Source: Altererythrobacter epoxidivorans
Lineage (GTDB): Bacteria > Pseudomonadota > Alphaproteobacteria > Sphingomonadales > Sphingomonadaceae
Assembly: GCF_001281485.1 (NCBI RefSeq)
Contig: NZ_CP012669.1
Location: forward strand, 496,001 to 560,000
Direction: 5' to 3'
Length of the DNA stretch: 64,000 nucleotides
The translations under genes and the position numbers were made by a program. Below, piece after piece: positions 27,843 to 36,759 of the stretch (position 1 is its first letter; each line of letters starts with the position of its first letter). Under the pieces are notes generated by a model. The model did no database searches and was not told the origin of the DNA. It worked only from the letters and a program-made list of their open reading frames with translations.

Positions 27843-28300
27843 GACCGCACATCCTTGGCAACGGCATCCAGTACGCCGTTGACGAATTTGGCTTCGCGAT
27901 CGTCGAAGAACGCCTTGGCGACCTCGACATATTCGTTGATCGCGGTGCCGGTGGGCACATCGGCGCGGGCAATCAGTTCGTAGGTGCCGCAGCGCAGGAT
28001 CTGGAGCATGGTCTTGTCGAGCCGTGCAAGGGTCCAGCCTTCGGCGAGCTTGCTCACCAGCGTATTGTCGATCTCGTCGCGGCGCGCATCGACACCGGCA
28101 ACGATATCGTCGAAGAAATCGACCTCGGCGTCGGCATACTGGTCTTCGTCGATCTGCTTGCCCAGGCGGTGCTGGTGGAATTCATCGAGCAGGCGGGCGA
28201 GCTTGGTTCCCTCCATCTGCTGCTGGTACAGCGCCTGGACCGCCGAGAGACGGGCAGCAGAGCGCGCCAGCGAACGCTGGGGAGGTTGGGTGTTGGTCAT
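27839..28300 (-). CDS. nusB: transcription antitermination factor NusB
   Basis: A 153-residue all-helical RNA-binding protein that works with NusE (S10) in rRNA antitermination. SAARLSAVQALYQQQMEGT at the N-terminus and the C-terminal AFFDDREAKFVNGVLDAVAK are family signatures. Its ATG overlaps the hisD stop as ATGA (28297-28300), and its own stop overlaps the thiL start, so the three genes look translationally coupled. Confidence 0.95.
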   Translation of the reverse strand: MTNTQPPQRSLARSAARLSAVQALYQQQMEGTKLARLLDEFHQHRLGKQIDEDQYADAEVDFFDDIVAGVDARRDEIDNTLVSKLAEGWTLARLDKTMLQILRCGTYELIARADVPTGTAINEYVEVAKAFFDDREAKFVNGVLDAVAKDVRS

Positions 28301-29586
28301 TTGAGTCTCAATTCAACGGATTTTGCGTGTGCGGGAAGCCCTTCGGCATGGGCTAAAGCCACGGCGGCCGGGCCGATCTTCTCGAGGGCATCCTCTCCCA
28401 GTGAAATGAAGCTGGTGCGCTTCATGAAATCGAGGACTGACAGGCCGCTGGCAAAGCGCGCTCGGCGCCCGGTCGGCAGGACGTGGTTCGGGCCAGCGAC
28501 GTAATCGCCGATCGCCTCGGGCGTGACGCGGCCCATGAATATGCTGCCCGCATGGCGGATCGATTTGAGCAGCGGCTCGGGGTTCGCAACCGCCAGTTCG
28601 ACGTGTTCTGCTGCCAGCTCGTTTGCGAGCGCTGCTGCATCGTCGAGTTTATCGACCACGATGACCACGCCGTGTTCCTGCCAGCTTGCCGAAGCAGTCT
28701 TGCCGGTCGCGAGCGTTGCCAGCTGCAGGTCGATGCAGTCTTCGACCTGCGCGGCGAAGGACTTGTCATCGGTGATGAGGATCGACTGGGCGGACGGGTC
28801 ATGCTCCGCCTGGCTGAGGAGGTCGGCAGCGATCCAGTCCGGATCGTTGTCCTTGTCCGCGATGACGAGAATTTCGCTGGGCCCTGCAACCATGTCGATG
28901 CCGACCACACCGTAAAGCTGGCGCTTGGCCTCTGCGACCCAGGCATTGCCGGGACCGGTGATCACATCGACCTTGCTGATCCGCTGCGTGCCATAGGCAA
29001 GCGCTGCGACCGCCTGGGCACCGCCGACGCGCCACATCTCGTCGACACCGGCGATATGTGCTGCGGCGAGGACCAGGGGATTGCTTTCACCCTTGAGCGT
29101 CGGCGTGGTCACTACCAGCCGCTCGACCCCGGCCACTTTCGCCGGGATTGCGTTCATCAACAGAGAAGAAGGATAGGCTGCCCGCCCACCCGGAACATAA
29201 AGTCCCGCAGCGTCGACCGGCCGCCAGATTGCGCCCTGGCGCACGCCATCGCCATCGACATAGTCGCGATCAGCGGGGATCTGGTCCTTGTGATAGGCCC
29301 GGATGCGCGCGGCAGCGAGTTCCAGCGCGTCGCGCAGTGCAGGCTCGAGATTTTCGTATGCTTCGCGGCAGCGTTCGGCCGAAATGATCCAGTCGTCGTC
29401 GCGGGTAAGCGCGTGACCGTCGAAACGCATGGAAAATTCGCTCAGCGCGGCATCGCCGCGGTTGCGAACTTCACGCAGGATATCGGTGACCTGCATGGCA
29501 ACGTCGGCATCGCTTTCGCGGCGGTCGTTCACGACCTTGCGGAATTGCGAGGCGAAATTGGGATCGGTGGCAAGCAGGCGTTGCAT
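28297..29586 (-). CDS. hisD: histidinol dehydrogenase
   Basis: A 429-residue zinc enzyme that oxidises L-histidinol to histidine, the last two steps of the pathway. Motifs are YVPGGRAAYPSSLLMNAIPA, GGAQAVAALAYGT, GPGNAWVAEAKRQLYG and the zinc-binding QAEHDP region. The ATG at 29586 overlaps the hisG stop (TGATG), which fixes the start. The gene order hisG-hisD-nusB-thiL puts it in a mixed biosynthesis/antitermination operon. Confidence 0.97.
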   Translation of the reverse strand: MQRLLATDPNFASQFRKVVNDRRESDADVAMQVTDILREVRNRGDAALSEFSMRFDGHALTRDDDWIISAERCREAYENLEPALRDALELAAARIRAYHKDQIPADRDYVDGDGVRQGAIWRPVDAAGLYVPGGRAAYPSSLLMNAIPAKVAGVERLVVTTPTLKGESNPLVLAAAHIAGVDEMWRVGGAQAVAALAYGTQRISKVDVITGPGNAWVAEAKRQLYGVVGIDMVAGPSEILVIADKDNDPDWIAADLLSQAEHDPSAQSILITDDKSFAAQVEDCIDLQLATLATGKTASASWQEHGVVIVVDKLDDAAALANELAAEHVELAVANPEPLLKSIRHAGSIFMGRVTPEAIGDYVAGPNHVLPTGRRARFASGLSVLDFMKRTSFISLGEDALEKIGPAAVALAHAEGLPAHAKSVELRLK

Positions 29587-30254
29587 CAGGCGGCGGCCTT
29601 CTGCTCGATCGCGTTGCGGAATGCACTCACCAGTTCGCCGACGCGTGGATCGGTTTTCAGCGCTGCGCGGTTGACGATGAGGCGTGCGGAAATGTCCACG
29701 ATGCGATCGGTTTCGACGAGACCGTTTTCTGCCAGCGTCCGCCCGGTCGAAACGAGGTCGACGATCCGGCGCGCAAGGCCCAGCGAGGGGGCAAGCTCCA
29801 TCGCACCGTTCAGCTTGACGCACTCGGCCTGGATGCCCTGCCGCTCGAAATGGCGGCGGGTCAGGTTTGGGTATTTCGTAGCGACGCGCAGGTGGCTCAT
29901 GCTCTGGGCATCGCCGGTGTCGCCATCGACCATGGCAACAGACAGGCGGCAGTGACCGATGTCGAGATCGACCGGTGCATAGAGGTCGGCATAATCGAAT
30001 TCCTCGATCACGTCCGATCCGACAATACCGATCTGCGCCGCACCGTGCGCGACAAAGGTCGCAACATCGAATGCCCGCACGCGGATCAGGCGCATGTCGG
30101 CACGCGAGGTCGCGAAGCTGAGCGAGCGGTTGCCCTTGTCGTGGAAGCCGTCTTCCGGCACCACGCCTGCGCGCGCCATCACCGGCAGCGCTTCGTCAAG
30201 GATGCGCCCCTTCGGAATGGCAAACGTCAGCTGGTCTGATGTGTTGTCGGTCAT
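29586..30254 (-). CDS. hisG: ATP phosphoribosyltransferase, short form
   Basis: A 222-residue HisG that joins ATP and PRPP in the first step of histidine synthesis. The N-terminus [24 protein letters not shown] and the PRPP loop [14 protein letters not shown] are present. It lacks the C-terminal regulatory domain of the roughly 300-residue long form, so a HisZ partner is expected elsewhere (family knowledge). None is in the window. The ATG at 30254 was chosen over an upstream start because the HisG N-terminus begins shortly after it. Confidence 0.95.
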   Translation of the reverse strand: MTDNTSDQLTFAIPKGRILDEALPVMARAGVVPEDGFHDKGNRSLSFATSRADMRLIRVRAFDVATFVAHGAAQIGIVGSDVIEEFDYADLYAPVDLDIGHCRLSVAMVDGDTGDAQSMSHLRVATKYPNLTRRHFERQGIQAECVKLNGAMELAPSLGLARRIVDLVSTGRTLAENGLVETDRIVDISARLIVNRAALKTDPRVGELVSAFRNAIEQKAAA

Positions 30255-30292
30255 TTCGCCGCGGCACTTAAGACCTGGGCAGCGAAAGGGCA

Positions 30293-31396
30293 ATGGATAT
30301 GGGCACCTCCGACGATCGGCCGAAATACGAATTCGTCGACATGGATTCGTCGGGCGAAGGGGCGGTCCGCACCGCCTTTACCAATCAGGTAGCCTATTGC
30401 GAGGCGAATGGAGCCCCGATTACGGCGCGCATCGTCGCCGCGATCCTTGCCGTGGTCGAAGGCGAGAGGAGCAACGCACTGATCGAGCGGATTCGCGGCT
30501 GGCACGGGGCGCCGCTTGCCGATGCACTCCCGCTGCGCGTTGCCGGCGGCATCCATTCGCTGCACCTTTCCGGCGACGCGCCCGAACTTATGCCGATCTA
30601 TCGCGGTATCCCCGCTGCCGACACCGATATCGTTGAACAGGTGATCTTCGGTCACGAGGCGCAACTGCTTCCGTGGCTGGATGGACCACCGCAAACGAAC
30701 GAAGCTGGGCGATCGTCCAATTTTATCGCCGCGATGCTCTGGCTGGCGTCAGAAGGCTTGCCGGCGAGGTTCGAGTGCCTGGAACTCGGGTCGAGCGCGG
30801 GGATCAACCTGATGCTGGATCGATATGGCTATGACCTCGGCGGTGTCGAGGTCGGACCGGCCAATCCCGTGATGACGTTCAAGCCAGAATGGAAAGGCAA
30901 CCCGCCGCCGGACGAGGCTATCGAAATCGTTTCGGCCAAGGGGTGCGACGTTGCGCCGGTCGATCTCACCGATCCGGCGCAGGCACTACGGCTGAAAGCC
31001 TACATCTGGCCCGAACATACGGTTCGCTTCGAACGGATAGAGGCTGCCATCCGCGCGGCGAGCGATAAGAAGCCCGACATTCTGAAAATGAATGCTGCCG
31101 CTTTCGTCGAGGCCGAACTGGCAAAGCCGCAGGCGGAAGGCACCACGCGGGTGCTGATGCACTCCATCGTCTGGCAATATGTGCCCAAGGACCAGCAACA
31201 GCGGATCGTCGCTGCGATGGAAAAAGCAGGGGCGAGGGCGAGCGCGGACACACCGCTGGCGTGGGTTTCGGTCGAGGCGGACCGCACCGTGCACCGCCAT
31301 GTGCTGAAGGTCCGATACTGGCCGGGCGGTGATGAAGAAGTACAGCTAGGCTGGTCGCACGCCCATGGTGCCGATATCGAGTGGCTGGGCGCCTAG
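30293..31396 (+). CDS. DUF2332 family protein
   Basis: A 367-residue protein of the DUF2332 family, for which no biochemical role is established. The central [19 protein letters not shown] stretch looks like a Rossmann-type nucleotide or SAM-binding loop. [11 protein letters not shown] follows in the second half. It diverges from hisG across 38 bases and converges on the SDR gene. An alternative start is the ATG at 30299. Confidence 0.8.
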   Translation: MDMGTSDDRPKYEFVDMDSSGEGAVRTAFTNQVAYCEANGAPITARIVAAILAVVEGERSNALIERIRGWHGAPLADALPLRVAGGIHSLHLSGDAPELMPIYRGIPAADTDIVEQVIFGHEAQLLPWLDGPPQTNEAGRSSNFIAAMLWLASEGLPARFECLELGSSAGINLMLDRYGYDLGGVEVGPANPVMTFKPEWKGNPPPDEAIEIVSAKGCDVAPVDLTDPAQALRLKAYIWPEHTVRFERIEAAIRAASDKKPDILKMNAAAFVEAELAKPQAEGTTRVLMHSIVWQYVPKDQQQRIVAAMEKAGARASADTPLAWVSVEADRTVHRHVLKVRYWPGGDEEVQLGWSHAHGADIEWLGA

Positions 31397-31403
31397 GCCA
31401 AGC

Positions 31404-32231
31404 TCAGCCTTCGGATTCCATCCGTTCGATGTAACCGTCTGCCACCATGGCCGCGACCTGGTCGAAGAGCTGGTCGGGCGTGCGCCGCATCTCGCCCATC
31501 GCTTTTTCCATGCCGTCGGCGACGATGATCTCGCGTTCGCCGGCAGCCATGGCATCGATCATCGTGTTGGCAGCATCGCCCGGGCGAATTCCGCGATCGA
31601 TGATCGCGTCGCTCCGGCCGCGTTTCGACCCGTCTGCAGTCAGCGCGTTGCGACTGACGTCGGTCGCGATCGAGCCGGGGAAAATGACATGGACCGACAC
31701 GCCTTTCTGCGAAAGTTCGGCGCGCAAGGCGTCGGCATAACCTGCAAGGCCGAACTTGGCCGCGCAATAGGCGGTGCGCATCGGCACGCCGACCTTGCCC
31801 GCGATCGAACTGATGAAGGCGAGGGCACCGCTGCCACGCCCGGCCATGTGCCCGATCAGCCCTTGCGTGAAGGCGATCTGCGCGGTCAGGTCGACATCGA
31901 TAATGTCGCGATAGACCTGCATGTCGGTCTTCAGCGCCTGGCTGCGCTGCGAAATTCCCGCATTGGCGAAGGCGATGTCGACGCCGCCCTTCCATGCAAT
32001 GGCCTTCTCGGTTGCACCGGCAAGGGCATCGTCATTGCGAACGTCGAAGGGCAAGACGAGGCTGGAAGAGCAATCGGCGGCGACTTCTGCGAGGCGTTCC
32101 TCGTCGCGGCCCGAAAGGATGATATTGGCGCCGCGCGCCGCAAATTCACGTGCGAGAGCCGCGCCGATCCCGGAAGACGCCCCCGTAATCCACACTGCCT
32201 TGTCAGCGAATTGTTCGGTCGTGTTGGTCAT
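31404..32231 (-). CDS. short-chain dehydrogenase/reductase
   Basis: A 275-residue classical SDR. The cofactor loop is TGASSGIG, NAGIS is the structural motif, and the catalytic tetrad includes Ser in ISSIAG and YCAAK. SGRDEERL after strand two suggests an NADPH preference (inference). The substrate is unknown. It overlaps the pirin gene by an ATGA junction, so it belongs to the bolA-pirin-SDR transcription unit. Confidence 0.92.
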   Translation of the reverse strand: MTNTTEQFADKAVWITGASSGIGAALAREFAARGANIILSGRDEERLAEVAADCSSSLVLPFDVRNDDALAGATEKAIAWKGGVDIAFANAGISQRSQALKTDMQVYRDIIDVDLTAQIAFTQGLIGHMAGRGSGALAFISSIAGKVGVPMRTAYCAAKFGLAGYADALRAELSQKGVSVHVIFPGSIATDVSRNALTADGSKRGRSDAIIDRGIRPGDAANTMIDAMAAGEREIIVADGMEKAMGEMRRTPDQLFDQVAAMVADGYIERMESEG

Positions 32232-33112
32232 GGATAGCTCACCGTTTTTGGTTGTCCGTCGGGAATAGGAATGAATTCGTCCTCGTCACCCGGCACTTTC
32301 GGAAAATTGCCGGCTTTCCAGTCTTCCCGTGCCTGCCTGATGCGATCGCGGTCGGAACTGACGAAGTTCCACCACACATGGCGCTGCGTCCTGAAGGCTT
32401 CGCCGCCAAGCAGCATGATCCGTCCGCCGCGCTCGCTCGACAAGGCCATTTCGCGGCCAGGTGCAAGGACGGTCAGCTCGTATAGTCCGAGCGGCGTGCC
32501 ATCGATACTCGCCTCGCCGCCAACGAGCATGACCGCGCGTTCGTCGGCCTCTGCCTCTATCGGCATGGAGCCGGTGGGGGCGAGCAGGATCTCGGCATAG
32601 ATCGTTCCGGCATGCGTGGTCGTTGCAGCGCGCCTGCCCCAGAGCTCGCCCATGATGACGATCGCCTTGGCACAGCTGTCCTCGACCACCGGCAGGTCGG
32701 TGATTGCTTCGAACGCGGGATCGATCTCCTCCTGCCCATCGGGCAGGGCGAGCCATGTCTGCATGCCGTATAGTTTCGGTCCGGTGGCCCTGTCCTCGGC
32801 CGGGCTGCGCTCGGAATGGACGATGCCGCGTCCGGCAGTCATCAGGTTGACCTGGCCGGGACGAATGGTGGCAAAGCTGCCCAGGCTGTCGCGGTGCTCG
32901 ATCGCACCTTCGAACAGCCAGGTTACCGTGGCGAGGTTGATATGCGGATGCGGGCGCACGTCCATCGCTGAACCGATATCGAGCTGAGCCGGGCCGAATT
33001 CATCGACGAAGATGAAGGGGCCGACCATTGTCCGCTCGCGCTTCGGCAAGGCTCGGCGAACCTCGAACTGGCCAAGGTCATGCGTGACCGGCGTGATGAC
33101 CTGTTCGATCAT
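32228..33112 (-). CDS. pirin family protein
   Basis: A 294-residue bicupin. The N-terminal cupin has PHPHINLATVTWLFEG, and GRGIVHSE follows, which supplies the metal-binding His and Glu positions of pirins. Some pirins act as quercetinases or redox-sensing co-regulators. Which applies here cannot be told. Its ATG directly follows the bolA stop and its stop overlaps the SDR start. Confidence 0.92.
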   Translation of the reverse strand: MIEQVITPVTHDLGQFEVRRALPKRERTMVGPFIFVDEFGPAQLDIGSAMDVRPHPHINLATVTWLFEGAIEHRDSLGSFATIRPGQVNLMTAGRGIVHSERSPAEDRATGPKLYGMQTWLALPDGQEEIDPAFEAITDLPVVEDSCAKAIVIMGELWGRRAATTTHAGTIYAEILLAPTGSMPIEAEADERAVMLVGGEASIDGTPLGLYELTVLAPGREMALSSERGGRIMLLGGEAFRTQRHVWWNFVSSDRDRIRQAREDWKAGNFPKVPGDEDEFIPIPDGQPKTVSYP

Positions 33113-33385
33113 CTATTCGCCCGGTGCACGTGCGCGAATGGCAAAGGCATGGACGCGCTGGCCGGGGATGTCGCCCAGGGCGCGGATCACCATGCGCTGG
33201 CGGTCCAGCCGCGACTTGCCTGCAAAAGCCGCGCTCTCGATCACGACCGTAAAGTGCGATTCCCCGCTGCCGTCGTCGCCCGCATGGCCGTGATGCCTGG
33301 CGCTGTCATTGATGACTTCGAGCAGCAAAGGCTCGAAGTTTTCCGACAGTATCGTTTCGATTTCCTGTGCGATTGTTCCGGCCAT
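33113..33385 (-). CDS. bolA: BolA family protein
   Basis: A 90-residue BolA-fold protein, usually a partner of monothiol glutaredoxins in Fe-S and iron homeostasis. HFTVVIESAAFAGKSRLDRQ is the BolA core, followed by VHAFAIRA. HHGHAGDDGSGESHF gives the His-rich loop seen in BolA proteins. The start at 33385 (MAGTIAQEIE) is the only one giving a normal BolA N-terminus. It diverges from the J-domain gene, with 51 bases between. Confidence 0.9.
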   Translation of the reverse strand: MAGTIAQEIETILSENFEPLLLEVINDSARHHGHAGDDGSGESHFTVVIESAAFAGKSRLDRQRMVIRALGDIPGQRVHAFAIRARAPGE

Positions 33386-33436
33386 TTGCATGCTTTGGGG
33401 GTTCCCTTCTCGCTTGTCCATGCCCATCCTTATGGG

Positions 33437-34030
33437 GTGTCTCAATCCAGATTTCACGGACGGTTCGAAGATTCCGATCGCATTTGCGAGCGACCGGGAT
33501 GCAGGGAGGCGGGCGAATTCCGCGCGCCGGGTTTTCGCTCGGGCGGGTTCGACGGGCCGGGCGAATATCGCTGGTTCTGTCTCGAACACGTGCGCGAATT
33601 CAACGCAGGATACGACTGGTTCGAAGGGATGAGCGCGGAAGAGATATTGAACGCGCAATCTCCCGCTTCGGGCTGGCGCACGGAAAGCCCCAGTTTCCGT
33701 CCGACTGCGGGCGTGGACGGCATGCCGCGATGGGCGGACTTCAACGATCCGCTCGATGCAATCGGCGCGCGGGCAAACGGTATCAAGAGCCGCGCTCAGC
33801 GCGAAGCGGTGATGGCAATGGATGGCAGGTTCAGCCGCGACGAGGCGCGTGCGCTCGAGACTATGGGGCTGGGCCTGGATATCGACCGGCACAGATTGCG
33901 CCGCCGCTATTCCGAACTCGTTAGGCGCTATCACCCCGACCGCAACGGCGGGGATCGCAAGTACGAGAAACGTTTGACCCGCGTGGTCGAAGCCTACCAG
34001 CTCCTGCGGAAATCCAGCGCGCTCAGCTAG
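33437..34030 (+). CDS. short J-domain protein
   Basis: A 197-residue protein ending in a J domain with the HPD motif (RRYHPDRNGGD), which stimulates Hsp70 ATPase. The N-terminal part (SQSRFHGRFEDSD, then CERPGCREAGEFRAPG and WFCLEHVREFNAGYDWFEGM) is the conserved extension of this alphaproteobacterial type. Two cysteine pairs may bind metal. I use the GTG at 33437 because related proteins begin just before the FHGR motif. It pairs divergently with bolA. Confidence 0.85.
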   Translation: MSQSRFHGRFEDSDRICERPGCREAGEFRAPGFRSGGFDGPGEYRWFCLEHVREFNAGYDWFEGMSAEEILNAQSPASGWRTESPSFRPTAGVDGMPRWADFNDPLDAIGARANGIKSRAQREAVMAMDGRFSRDEARALETMGLGLDIDRHRLRRRYSELVRRYHPDRNGGDRKYEKRLTRVVEAYQLLRKSSALS

Positions 34031-34046
34031 GCCGGACCGGCCAGTC

Positions 34047-34721
34047 CTACCAGCGGCCCGATTTCATCAGACGCTGGCGAACGGCTTCGCGTTCGCTGGT
34101 GCTCTGTCCGGGGGCGTCGTCGGGATATGGCGGGAGGCTGCCCGCTGGCAGGTATTTGGTGATAACCGTCCCTTTGTCGGTGATCCGGTGCTCTGCCACC
34201 TCCAGCATTCGAACCGGCGTACCTTCGCCGAACAAGCGCTTCCCCTTCCCGAGCAGGACGGGGAAGGTCATGGTGGTAAGCTCGTCGAGCAAGCCGGCTT
34301 CGAGAAGGGCTGGGTAGAGCGTGCTCGAACCCTGGATCACCAGGTCCGGACCGTCGGTATCCTTGAGCGCTGCCACGTCCTCGATCCCGCGGAGCCGGTG
34401 CCTGTTTTCCCATTCGAGCGGCTGGTCGCCCTTCGTCAGGACGTATTTGTCGGCGTTGGTGAATGCGATGCCCAGTCCGCCGTCCGCATCGCCGACATAG
34501 GGCCAATAGGCGGCAAAGATGTCGTAGGTTCGTCGCCCCAGCAGCAGCCCGTAATCGCCGGAAAACAGCGGGCCCAGCGTTTCGCCTAGCCCCTCGTCAC
34601 CCAGCTTGAACACCCAGCCGCCCTGGTCGAATTCACCGGTGAAATCTTCCTCGATCCCGCCGGGGCTCTGCATCACGCCATCGAGCGTGAGGAAGGCCGC
34701 ACCGATGATCCTTCGCCCCAT
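34047..34721 (-). CDS. RibD C-terminal/dihydrofolate reductase-fold protein
   Basis: A 224-residue protein of the RibD-C/DHFR-like superfamily. The N-terminus has FLTLDGVMQSPGG, then LLLGRRTYDIFAAYWP and VIQGSSTL, the usual cofactor and fold motifs. Members are small NADPH reductases of mostly unknown substrate. It is the last gene of the five-gene unit that starts at 36669 and begins three bases after the preceding VOC gene ends. Confidence 0.85.
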   Translation of the reverse strand: MGRRIIGAAFLTLDGVMQSPGGIEEDFTGEFDQGGWVFKLGDEGLGETLGPLFSGDYGLLLGRRTYDIFAAYWPYVGDADGGLGIAFTNADKYVLTKGDQPLEWENRHRLRGIEDVAALKDTDGPDLVIQGSSTLYPALLEAGLLDELTTMTFPVLLGKGKRLFGEGTPVRMLEVAEHRITDKGTVITKYLPAGSLPPYPDDAPGQSTSEREAVRQRLMKSGRW

Positions 34722-34724
34722 GGA

Positions 34725-35213
34725 CTAGGTCCCTTTGACAGCGGCATTAATGGCAGCGACGTCGATCTTGTGCATCGTCATCATCGCTTCGAAGGCGCGT
34801 TGTGCAGTTTCACCGCCGGTCGACAGTGCCTCAGTCAGGACGCGGGGTGTGATCTGCCAGCAGACGCCCCACTTGTCCTTGCACCAGCCGCAGGCGCTTT
34901 CCTGGCCGCCATTGCCGACGATGGCGTTCCAGAGCCGGTCGGTCTCTTCCTGGTCGTCGGTGTGGATCTGCAGCGAATACGCTTCGTCGGGGGCGAAGTT
35001 GGGGCCGCCGTTCAACAGCATGTAGGAAATGCCGCAAATGGTCAGCGTCGCGAGCAGGACGTCGCCTTCGCCGGTCGAAGGGTTGTCGGACGGCGCACGC
35101 TGGATCTCGCCCAGTTCGCTGTCGGGGAAGATGCTGGAATAGAAGCGGGCGGCCTCTTCTGCATCCTTGTCGAACCACAGGCAGACGGTCGCCTTGGGAG
35201 CAGCGGCGCTCAT
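34725..35213 (-). CDS. VOC family protein, PhnB-like
   Basis: A 162-residue glyoxalase/bleomycin-resistance-fold protein of the PhnB-like (older name 3-demethylubiquinone methyltransferase-like) subgroup. VCLWFDKDAEEAARFYSSIF and the CGWCKDKWGVCWQITP segment are typical of it. The catalytic role is not established. Its ATG overlaps the GST stop as ATGA. Confidence 0.88.
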   Translation of the reverse strand: MSAAAPKATVCLWFDKDAEEAARFYSSIFPDSELGEIQRAPSDNPSTGEGDVLLATLTICGISYMLLNGGPNFAPDEAYSLQIHTDDQEETDRLWNAIVGNGGQESACGWCKDKWGVCWQITPRVLTEALSTGGETAQRAFEAMMTMHKIDVAAINAAVKGT

Positions 35214-35839
35214 CCCTGTTTCTCCGCGATCAGTTTCATGTCGATTGCCTTTGCTTCCTTGTAGGCAGGGCGTTCGCGCAGGCGGTTCGCATAGTCTTCG
35301 AACACCTTGCGCGTGGGGATAGAGCCGAAACTGATGCCCCAATCGACCTGGCTGCCGACATAGACGTCGGCCATGGTGAAACGGTCGCCGCACACATAGT
35401 CGCGCCCCGAAAGCAGGGTTTCGAATGTATCGATGGCGCGGTCGTAATTTCCGAAGCCGAGCATCCCTTCCTTCTGCGGGTCTTCGACGCTCCATCCCAT
35501 CGCGCGGCTGGTAACGGCCTGCTCGACCGGCCCTGCGGCAAAGAACATCAGGCGATAATAGTCCGCCTTCTCGTGCTGCCGGGGAAGGAGGTCCGCTGCG
35601 GCATGCGTTTCGGCGAGGTAATGGCAGATTGCCGGACATTCGGTGACCACATGGATGTGATCGCCGTCATGATGGACGAGGGTTGGCACCTTTCCCATCG
35701 GGTTGGCTTCGAGGAAGCCGGCCGGCTTTGCCTCCCAGTCAACCAGTTCGGTGGCATAGTCGGCACCCACTTCGTGAAGTGCCCAGCGCACGATCTGGCC
35801 GCGGCTCATCGGATTGGTGAAGAAAGTGAAGTCGGCCAT
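35210..35839 (-). CDS. glutathione S-transferase
   Basis: A 209-residue cytosolic GST. The thioredoxin-fold N-domain has FFTNPMSRGQIVRWALHEVG, the cis-Pro motif KVPTLV and then TECPAICHYLAE for glutathione binding. A helical C-domain follows with the FTMADVYVGSQ capping motif. It would conjugate glutathione to electrophiles. It is the third gene of the HxlR-associated unit. Confidence 0.93.
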   Translation of the reverse strand: MADFTFFTNPMSRGQIVRWALHEVGADYATELVDWEAKPAGFLEANPMGKVPTLVHHDGDHIHVVTECPAICHYLAETHAAADLLPRQHEKADYYRLMFFAAGPVEQAVTSRAMGWSVEDPQKEGMLGFGNYDRAIDTFETLLSGRDYVCGDRFTMADVYVGSQVDWGISFGSIPTRKVFEDYANRLRERPAYKEAKAIDMKLIAEKQG

Positions 35840-35862
35840 GCGTGCTCTCCCTCGGCTGAGCC

Positions 35863-36216
35863 CTAGGCGTGAAATTCGACGACGGGTACGAAGCTGCCAT
35901 ATACCATGCGCGGGCCGTCGAACGGCATCTCGCCGAAATCGGCCATGCGCGGGTCTTCCACCATCTTGGTTTCAGCGGCTTCGGCCGTTTCCTTGTCGGG
36001 CCATACGACCCAGCTGAAAACGATCTTCTCTCCCTCTTCGGCCTTTACCGCACGGCGGAAATCGGTGGTCTTGCCGTCCTTCACATCGGCTTCCCAGCAT
36101 TCGACATGGCTGAGCGCGCCGAATTCCTTGGCCAGCGGCCAGAACTTCTCTGCCACGTCGATATATGCCTGCTTGTTGCCTTCGGGCACGGGAACGATGA
36201 ATCCGTTGATGTACAT
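35863..36216 (-). CDS. DUF1428 protein
   Basis: A 117-residue protein matching the DUF1428 family, with an alpha/beta ferredoxin-like (dimeric barrel) fold. The N-terminal MYINGFIVPVPEGNK and the central FSWVVWPDKETAEAAE, followed by MPFDGPRMVYGSF, are family features. No function is established. It lies 23 bases before the GST gene in the same unit. Confidence 0.88.
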   Translation of the reverse strand: MYINGFIVPVPEGNKQAYIDVAEKFWPLAKEFGALSHVECWEADVKDGKTTDFRRAVKAEEGEKIVFSWVVWPDKETAEAAETKMVEDPRMADFGEMPFDGPRMVYGSFVPVVEFHA

Positions 36217-36243
36217 GGGTTCTTTCCTCTCTTTCTTGTGAGT

Positions 36244-36669
36244 TCAGGCGATGTCGGGCGGTCCGCCTTCGACTGCCGACTCGTCCATCCAGAACGTTTC
36301 CCAGACATGACCGTCTGGGTCTTCGAAGCTGCGGCCATACATGAAGCCGTAATCCTGCAGCGGGTTGCAGTCCGGAGTTCCGCCCGCGGCTGCTGCCTTG
36401 CTGACGAGATCGTCGACCTCTTCCTTGCTCTCGCTGTTGAGTGCCAGCATGACCTGGGCACTCTTGCGTGCATCAGGGATCGACTTGGTCGTGAATCCCT
36501 TCCACTTGTCATGTGTCAGCAGCATGACGACAATGGTGTCCGAAAGCTGCATGGCCGCCGCGGTCTCGTCGGTGAACTTGGGTTCGTTGGTGAAGCCGAC
36601 GGCGGAATAGAACGCCATGGATTTCGCGAGGTCCGCAACCGGAAGGTTCACGAAAATCATCTTTGTCAT
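36244..36669 (-). CDS. VOC family protein, glyoxalase-like
   Basis: A 141-residue vicinal-oxygen-chelate protein. MIFVNLPVADLAKSMAFY is the first beta-alpha unit, and FEDPDGHVWETFWMD carries the metal-ligand region of the last. It is the first gene of the unit facing the HxlR gene, and its start (36669) was chosen because the VOC fold begins at once. The substrate is unknown. An electrophile or antibiotic is typical for the fold. Confidence 0.88.
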   Translation of the reverse strand: MTKMIFVNLPVADLAKSMAFYSAVGFTNEPKFTDETAAAMQLSDTIVVMLLTHDKWKGFTTKSIPDARKSAQVMLALNSESKEEVDDLVSKAAAAGGTPDCNPLQDYGFMYGRSFEDPDGHVWETFWMDESAVEGGPPDIA

Positions 36670-36723
36670 CAATGCTCTCCTCTCATCGTGCGACTCGAAA
36701 GCTTGTATGTGTTGAGGCAATCA

Positions 36724-36759
36724 GTTACTAAAAGCAACCGTGAAGTTACAAAAAGAAAC
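36724..36759. promoter_or_regulatory. twin direct-repeat operator of the HxlR regulator
   Basis: GTTACTAAAAGCAAC (36724-36738) and GTTACAAAAAGAAAC (36745-36759) are near-identical direct repeats, 21 bases apart centre to centre, that is two helical turns. Each has GTT-N9-AAC symmetry. They straddle the HxlR gene start and face the VOC operon 55 bases away, so dimers bound side by side could block both. Assignment to the HxlR protein is inference. Confidence 0.6.

Noticed and set aside
33386..33934. Upstream extension of bolA giving 273 residues
   Set aside because: The extra part is opposite the real J-domain gene, and BolA proteins are about 90 residues.
34030..34047. GGCCGG-A-CCGGCC palindrome as a terminator between the J-domain and RibD-like genes
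   Set aside because: The loop is too small and no T-run follows in either direction.
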